Of a stretch of DNA of 64,000 nt, positions 60,132 through 64,000 are shown in pieces. Source of the stretch: Desulfitobacterium chlororespirans DSM 11544 (GTDB taxonomy: Bacteria > Bacillota > Desulfitobacteriia > Desulfitobacteriales > Desulfitobacteriaceae); NCBI RefSeq assembly GCF_900143285.1, contig NZ_FRDN01000004.1:127878-191877 (forward strand), in the 5' to 3' direction. The notes beneath the pieces were generated by a model. That model ran no database searches and was not told where the DNA came from. It was given only the letters and a program-made list of their open reading frames with translations. Made by a program: the position numbers and the translations under genes. Numbering within the stretch: position 1 is the stretch's first letter; each line of letters starts with the position of its first letter.

Positions 60132-61310
60132 CTAAATGACTTTTTGCTTTTCCAGCTCCTTGATCTGCTCTTCGCTGTAGCCGATACCTTTCAGAACTTT
60201 CATTGTATGCTCTCCGTAAAGGGGTGGCGGGCTATAGAGCTGAGCCGGGTTTTCAGTGAATTTTACCGGAAAGGCAAAGGTGCGTATCGTCCCTTCCACG
60301 GGGTGTTCCACATCGAGGGTCAGGTTTCTGGCTTGGACTTGTGGATCCGCCAAGGCCTCTTGAAGATTTTTAACCGGTGTAAAGCAGATATCCAACGGCA
60401 TCAGCAATTCCGTCCATTCTGCCTGGGTCTTGGTTTTCATGATGGCACTGACCTCTTCGATGATCTCCGCCCGTTTCGGGTCCGGGGAATATTGCAGGGG
60501 AGCCAGTTCCGGACGGCCGATGCCCTGGCAGAAGCCTTTCCAGAACTTCGGCTCGGCAGCTGCCAGTGAGACATAACGTCCATCCTTGGTTGCGTAGATA
60601 TGGCAGCAGGCATCGACACCCGTCGTAACTGTTTCGCCGCGCTTGGGAACCTCCCCGTCCGTGAAGTAATCACCGGCGTACAATCCCAAGAAGGGCATAA
60701 CTCCATCCATCATCGCCACATCGATATACTCGCCCCGGCCAATCGTCTTGCGGCCGATGAGGGCAGCCAGAATACCGATGATGGCCCACATGGATCCGCC
60801 GGCGATATCGGCAATCGTAATTCCCGGCATAACAGGCGGCCCGTTCCGGACACCGATCGAGTCCAGGACTCCCGCGATGCTCAGGTAGTTCGTATCATGT
60901 CCCGCCATGGTGCGGTAAGGTCCGTTTTGCCCGTAGCCGCTCAAGGAGCAGTAGATTATATTGGGGTTGACTTCCCTGACATCCTGGTAACCCACACCCA
61001 GTTGATCCACCACCCCAGGCCGGAAAGATTCCAGTATGACATCATAATCCTTCACCAATTGCAGGAAGATAGCTCTTCCCTCATTGGTCTTTAAATTAAG
61101 TCTCATACTCTTCTTGTTGCGGTTATGCATCAGGAATTCCATGGTTTCTTTCACGACCGGTTTACCCATGGTCCTCATATAGTCGCCGCCTTGGGTATCT
61201 TCAATTTTCAGGACTTCGGCACCCATGTCCGCCAGGGTCATGGTGCAAAAAGGCCCCGGCAGCAACCGTGATAAATCTAAAACCCGTATACCCTGGAGCA
61301 GCATGGCCAT
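60132..61310 (-). CDS. CaiB/BaiF-family CoA transferase (first copy)
   Basis: 392 residues from ATG 61310, 6 bases after AGGTG; the GTG at 61319 overlaps that site. The family is plain from GIRVLDLSRLLPGPFCTMTLADMGAEVLKIE (about 7-37), RNKKSMRLNLKTNEG, and the catalytic Asp in NYLSIAGVLDSIG and GITIADIAGGSMWA (about 165). CoA donor and acceptor are unknown; in carnitine metabolism the donor is gamma-butyrobetainyl-CoA. It lies 13 bases after the first CaiA-like gene. Confidence 0.88.
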   Translation of the reverse strand: MAMLLQGIRVLDLSRLLPGPFCTMTLADMGAEVLKIEDTQGGDYMRTMGKPVVKETMEFLMHNRNKKSMRLNLKTNEGRAIFLQLVKDYDVILESFRPGVVDQLGVGYQDVREVNPNIIYCSLSGYGQNGPYRTMAGHDTNYLSIAGVLDSIGVRNGPPVMPGITIADIAGGSMWAIIGILAALIGRKTIGRGEYIDVAMMDGVMPFLGLYAGDYFTDGEVPKRGETVTTGVDACCHIYATKDGRYVSLAAAEPKFWKGFCQGIGRPELAPLQYSPDPKRAEIIEEVSAIMKTKTQAEWTELLMPLDICFTPVKNLQEALADPQVQARNLTLDVEHPVEGTIRTFAFPVKFTENPAQLYSPPPLYGEHTMKVLKGIGYSEEQIKELEKQKVI

Positions 61311-61323
61311 TTCCAACACCTCA

Positions 61324-62472
61324 TTATTTATTGCGATATTTTTTCAGGATAGCTCTGCCGGCAATGTGAATCATGATTTCATCCGTACCTCCGCCGAAAC
61401 GGGTGTTGCGGACATCCCTCCACAAACGGGATATTCTGTGGTCCTTGGTGTAGCCGATGCCCCCCATAATCTGCATAGCGTCATCGATGACTTGGTTTGC
61501 TGCCCGTACGCAATAATATTTTGTCGTTGCTGAGGAAATCTGCAACGGCATTCCATTCTCTCTCTCCCAGCAGGCCTTATAAACCAGGTTGCGCATGTTC
61601 TCAATTTTGATGGCCATTTCCACGATTTTTTCCTGGATCAGCTGGAAGCTGCCAATGGGCTTGCCGAATTGCACCCGTTGATTGGCATAGACAGCGGCAT
61701 CCTCAAAAGCAGCTTCAGCCCACCCCAAAACACCGGCAGCAATCTGAATGCGTTCCACTTCGAAATTCCCCATCAAATTCATGAAGCCTTCCCCTTCGAC
61801 ACCGACCAGATCTTCTTCCTCAAGTTCAACATCTTCCAAATAGACTTCATAGGTGGGGGCTGTATTGCCGCCAATCTTTTCCCAGGGCATCACCTTAACC
61901 CCGGGCTTGCTCATATCAACCCACCACATGGAGATCGCTTTATGGGGATTCGACGCATTAAGATCCCGGGTAAGGCAGAGCATATAGGGTCTTTGTTTCG
62001 CCTCAGTGATAAAGGTTTTATGAGCATTGATATAGATCTTACCGTTCCTGCGTGTTGCCGTAGCCATCATGGCACTGTCATCGGACCCCGCCCCCGGCTC
62101 AGTGATACCAAGGCTGAATGCGCATAACCCTTTCTTGGCATACTCCATGGTTATCGCTTTTTGTTGCTCATTGCCAAAGTGCAGAATATCATCGATTAAC
62201 AAGGAGTTGGAAAAGCAAGGAAAGGGTACGCCGAATTTTGACATTTCTTCGGTGACAAGCATCTGGGTCGTAATGTCGCAGGGGGTGCCGCCGTATTCCT
62301 CCGGAATACCCAAAAGGGCAAAGCCGTGTTCAACAAAGGCCTCCGCAATTTTTTGAGGGAATGCATGGTTGTCGTCACACTCTTTCAGATATTCATTGGT
62401 GGCCACCTCTTTGAGCACCTCGCGCAGCCCTTCAAGCAGCAATTCCTGCTCTTCCGTCAGTCTGAAATCCAT
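61324..62472 (-). CDS. Acyl-CoA dehydrogenase, CaiA-like reductase (first copy)
   Basis: 382 residues from ATG 62472, matching the start of its paralogue (MDFRLTEEQELLLEGL); AAGGGG lies 10 bases upstream. The FAD contacts LGITEPGAGSDDSA and KTFITEAKQR, and YANQRVQFGKPIGSFQLIQ, are in place. The position of the usual catalytic Glu reads FGGGTDEIM, again Gly. It is the first gene after the sigma-54 promoter at 62522-62538 and so the most highly expressed gene of the operon. The two copies may form a mixed complex with FixAB or act on two substrates in series. Confidence 0.9.
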   Translation of the reverse strand: MDFRLTEEQELLLEGLREVLKEVATNEYLKECDDNHAFPQKIAEAFVEHGFALLGIPEEYGGTPCDITTQMLVTEEMSKFGVPFPCFSNSLLIDDILHFGNEQQKAITMEYAKKGLCAFSLGITEPGAGSDDSAMMATATRRNGKIYINAHKTFITEAKQRPYMLCLTRDLNASNPHKAISMWWVDMSKPGVKVMPWEKIGGNTAPTYEVYLEDVELEEEDLVGVEGEGFMNLMGNFEVERIQIAAGVLGWAEAAFEDAAVYANQRVQFGKPIGSFQLIQEKIVEMAIKIENMRNLVYKACWERENGMPLQISSATTKYYCVRAANQVIDDAMQIMGGIGYTKDHRISRLWRDVRNTRFGGGTDEIMIHIAGRAILKKYRNK

Positions 62473-62521
62473 TTTTCCATTACCCCTTTTCATCTTTTTT
62501 GACTAGTCGCAGTACAATGCA

Positions 62522-62538
62522 ATGCAATTAACGTGCCA
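62522..62538 (-). promoter_or_regulatory. Sigma-54 (-24/-12) promoter of the cai/fix-like operon
   Basis: On the minus strand TGGCACG-TTAA-TTGCAT is a perfect match to the sigma-54 consensus, with GG and GC 12 bases apart. The start of transcription should be near 62511, about 40 bases before the first ATG. Confidence 0.92.
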
Positions 62539-62600
62539 GGTTTCACAAATCCTTGAGTCCCTTATTTTTCAGGGTGAGGCCTTGGCACGCCCAAAGAAAA

Positions 62601-62649
62601 ATGACCGAAATTCAAGACACCGGGGCAACTTGTCTCAAATATCGGTCAT
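62601..62649. promoter_or_regulatory. 19-bp inverted repeat, candidate activator-binding site
   Basis: ATGACCGAAATTCAAGACA at 62601-62619 is mirrored at 62631-62649 with 16 of 19 bases matching, spacer 11. It lies 63-127 bases upstream of the -24 element and before the divergent activator gene, as expected for an upstream activating sequence. The region 62473-62780 holds only promoters and this site. Confidence 0.65.
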
Positions 62650-62717
62650 ACCCATCCCAAATCCCAGGGATTTTTTGAATTACTGTCGAAATTAAATTCA
62701 GCAGGGCAGTCCAAGCT

Positions 62718-62728
62718 TGTGCTATAAT
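62718..62728 (+). promoter_or_regulatory. Possible extended -10 promoter of the second activator gene
   Basis: TGTGC-TATAAT has the extended -10 form (TG one base before TATAAT), 53 bases upstream of the GTG start. No good -35 box is seen at 17 bases. Confidence 0.45.
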
Positions 62729-62780
62729 TATCAATGTAAGCATCAGCAACTTAATGGTATCCGTAAGGAGGCGACATTGA

Positions 62781-64000
62781 GTGTTTGCTAAATATAATCA
62801 TGAAAAAACCAAAACGATTTATTATGACTTTATTAACAATCATGCCAATGTTGAATTAGCTTATTTAAGAAAGGATATTATCCATTCCTGGAAACGCTGC
62901 AATGCAGCGCCTATTGATCCTTTTAAATCCAAATTTTCGTTTCCGGCGGAATTTGCTGATCTTGATTCTTTTACCAAGCGAGAATGGGATTATGACCGAT
63001 TTGTGGTCAATAATAAATTAGCCTTGGAATTCTATGATTTTTTAATATCGATTCACGCTGCCATTTATTATACTGACTTAAACTTGAATATTATAAGAAG
63101 TTATGGGGATTCTGATTTACTTAAACGATTAGCCAAACTAAATTGGGATATCGGAACCAACTTATCTGAAGAAAATATTGGGACCAATGCAGCTGCTTTA
63201 TCCTTTCAGACAAAAAAGTTAGAGGTCGTTGTCGGTGCAGAACATTACTGCAAAATATTGCACCCTTATGTCACGGCATCCTGCCAGTTTAATTCTTCGT
63301 ATTGGGTTATCATCGCCAATCATTCCAAGTTTTCTCCTTTTTTAAGCAAGTATATCGAGCTGTACACAAGCTATATCAGTTATAGAAATCAAGCGGAAGA
63401 AAATAAGCTGGCTCTCGCCATATCACCTCTATATACCGAAGATAAGCTAAACCCCAAAGCTAAAATCCTGATCAATGAAATTGGCAAAATCATCGATGTC
63501 AGCAAAAGAGGGATTCGCTTTTTCAATCTTCCTCCCAATAGCTTTAAAAATAAGTATCTAAAAACACTCATTCCTGATTTGGAGCCTGCCTTGCGTTTCT
63601 TAAGCTCTAATGACATTCATCATTTGGACTTAATAGTGCGAAATGTTCCCATGCATGTCTACTGCCAGTCGGTTAGAAATAATGAAAGCAATATCTATGG
63701 AATGGTCATTACTCTGGAATCCAAGGAGCCTCTTAACCAAAAAGCACGCAGCACTTATCATTTCAGTGATTTAATCGGAATGAGCCCCCGATTTATGCGT
63801 ATTAAAAAAATGGCGGAACGTGCTTCTTTAAATTCCAGCAATGTCCTTATCTATGGAGAGAGCGGGACAGGCAAGGAATTATTTGCCCAAGCCATCCATA
63901 ATAGCAGTGAACGAAAACATGGTCCTTTTATCTCCATAAACTGTGCTGTTTTACCAAAGGAGCTTATTGCCAGCGAATTATTTGGTTATGCAGAAGGTGC
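62781..64000 (+). CDS. Sigma-54-dependent transcriptional activator, N-terminal part (cut by window end)
   Basis: About 406 residues are visible from GTG 62781, with AAGGAGG upstream. A GAF-like sensor (about 75-215, with ENIGTNAAALSFQ and HPYVTASCQFNSSYWVI) is followed by a PAS-like part (about 230-330) and the start of the AAA+ domain: IGMSPRFMRIKKMAERA, Walker A GESGTGKE (about 359) and ELFGYAEGA leading into the expected GAFTGA motif at the end. The same layout as the activator at 21.4 kb. It faces the cai/fix-like operon and its sigma-54 promoter and is its probable regulator. Confidence 0.92.
   Translation, partial: MFAKYNHEKTKTIYYDFINNHANVELAYLRKDIIHSWKRCNAAPIDPFKSKFSFPAEFADLDSFTKREWDYDRFVVNNKLALEFYDFLISIHAAIYYTDLNLNIIRSYGDSDLLKRLAKLNWDIGTNLSEENIGTNAAALSFQTKKLEVVVGAEHYCKILHPYVTASCQFNSSYWVIIANHSKFSPFLSKYIELYTSYISYRNQAEENKLALAISPLYTEDKLNPKAKILINEIGKIIDVSKRGIRFFNLPPNSFKNKYLKTLIPDLEPALRFLSSNDIHHLDLIVRNVPMHVYCQSVRNNESNIYGMVITLESKEPLNQKARSTYHFSDLIGMSPRFMRIKKMAERASLNSSNVLIYGESGTGKELFAQAIHNSSERKHGPFISINCAVLPKELIASELFGYAEG

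Overview
The window looks like chromosomal DNA of an anaerobic, metabolically versatile Firmicute of the Desulfitobacterium type. The reasons are strong AGGAGG-type ribosome binding sites, lipoprotein and Tat signals of low-GC Gram-positives, a Tat-exported flavoprotein beside a lipoprotein multiheme cytochrome c, a tungsten-type aldehyde:ferredoxin oxidoreductase, FixABCX, and two sigma-54 activators that each face a consensus -24/-12 promoter. The genus is an inference from gene content. I see no rRNA, tRNA, CRISPR array or intact insertion sequence; mobility shows only as decayed remnants.

Layout. 1-3.7 kb (minus strand): start of alanine dehydrogenase; then a sucC/sucD-like CoA ligase pair, a GntR/FCD regulator, and a broken Ldh_2-family (ComC-like) dehydrogenase ending in a terminator. 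3.8-17.1 kb (minus): a tight run of 13 genes (creatininase-like hydrolase, cupin, 2-hydroxyacid dehydrogenase, homocitrate-synthase-like enzyme, tungsten AOR, AprAB-like flavoprotein plus ferredoxin, tripartite tricarboxylate transporter TctABC, LVIVD beta-propeller, polyferredoxin, Gfo/Idh/MocA dehydrogenase) closed by a terminator. 17.3-21 kb (minus): UxaA-family pair that best fits SuyAB (sulfolactate sulfo-lyase), a DASS anion transporter and a DoxX protein. 21.2-26 kb: a gntR remnant, a sigma-54 activator and, divergently, a sigma-54 promoter driving a flavoprotein/hexaheme cytochrome pair. 26-37 kb (minus): PucR regulator, tandem-domain nitrilase, malate dehydrogenase, hydantoinase/allantoinase-like amidohydrolase, MFS carrier, M24-family protein with changed metal ligands, isocitrate-dehydrogenase-family enzyme and a GntR regulator. 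37.3-40.8 kb (plus): repeat protein, MoxR ATPase and DUF2201 protein. 40.8-50.7 kb: mixed genes (DUF4153, cysteine hydrolase, PadR pair, EamA, phosphodiesterase, LysR, lipoprotein). 51-62.5 kb (minus): a ten-gene carnitine-reductase-like operon (two CaiA-like, two CaiB-like, MFS, CaiC-like, FixCXAB) under a perfect sigma-54 promoter, facing a second sigma-54 activator cut by the window end.

How the parts may work together. An identical 13-base element (ATCATATATAATA) lies in front of alanine dehydrogenase, the SuyAB-like pair, the DoxX/DASS operon (there doubled into a perfect 38-bp palindrome) and the GntR gene at 36.4 kb. It is a candidate operator that would join these loci into one regulon, perhaps for sulfolactate/cysteate-type sulfonates. 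The 51-62.5 kb operon resembles a respiratory pathway that activates an unsaturated acid to its CoA thioester and reduces it with FixABCX electrons. The 13-gene AOR/TTT operon is an unassigned catabolic pathway. Three scars (broken Ldh_2 gene, gntR 3' remnant, two 3' fragments of the DUF2201 gene) show repeated duplication and deletion.
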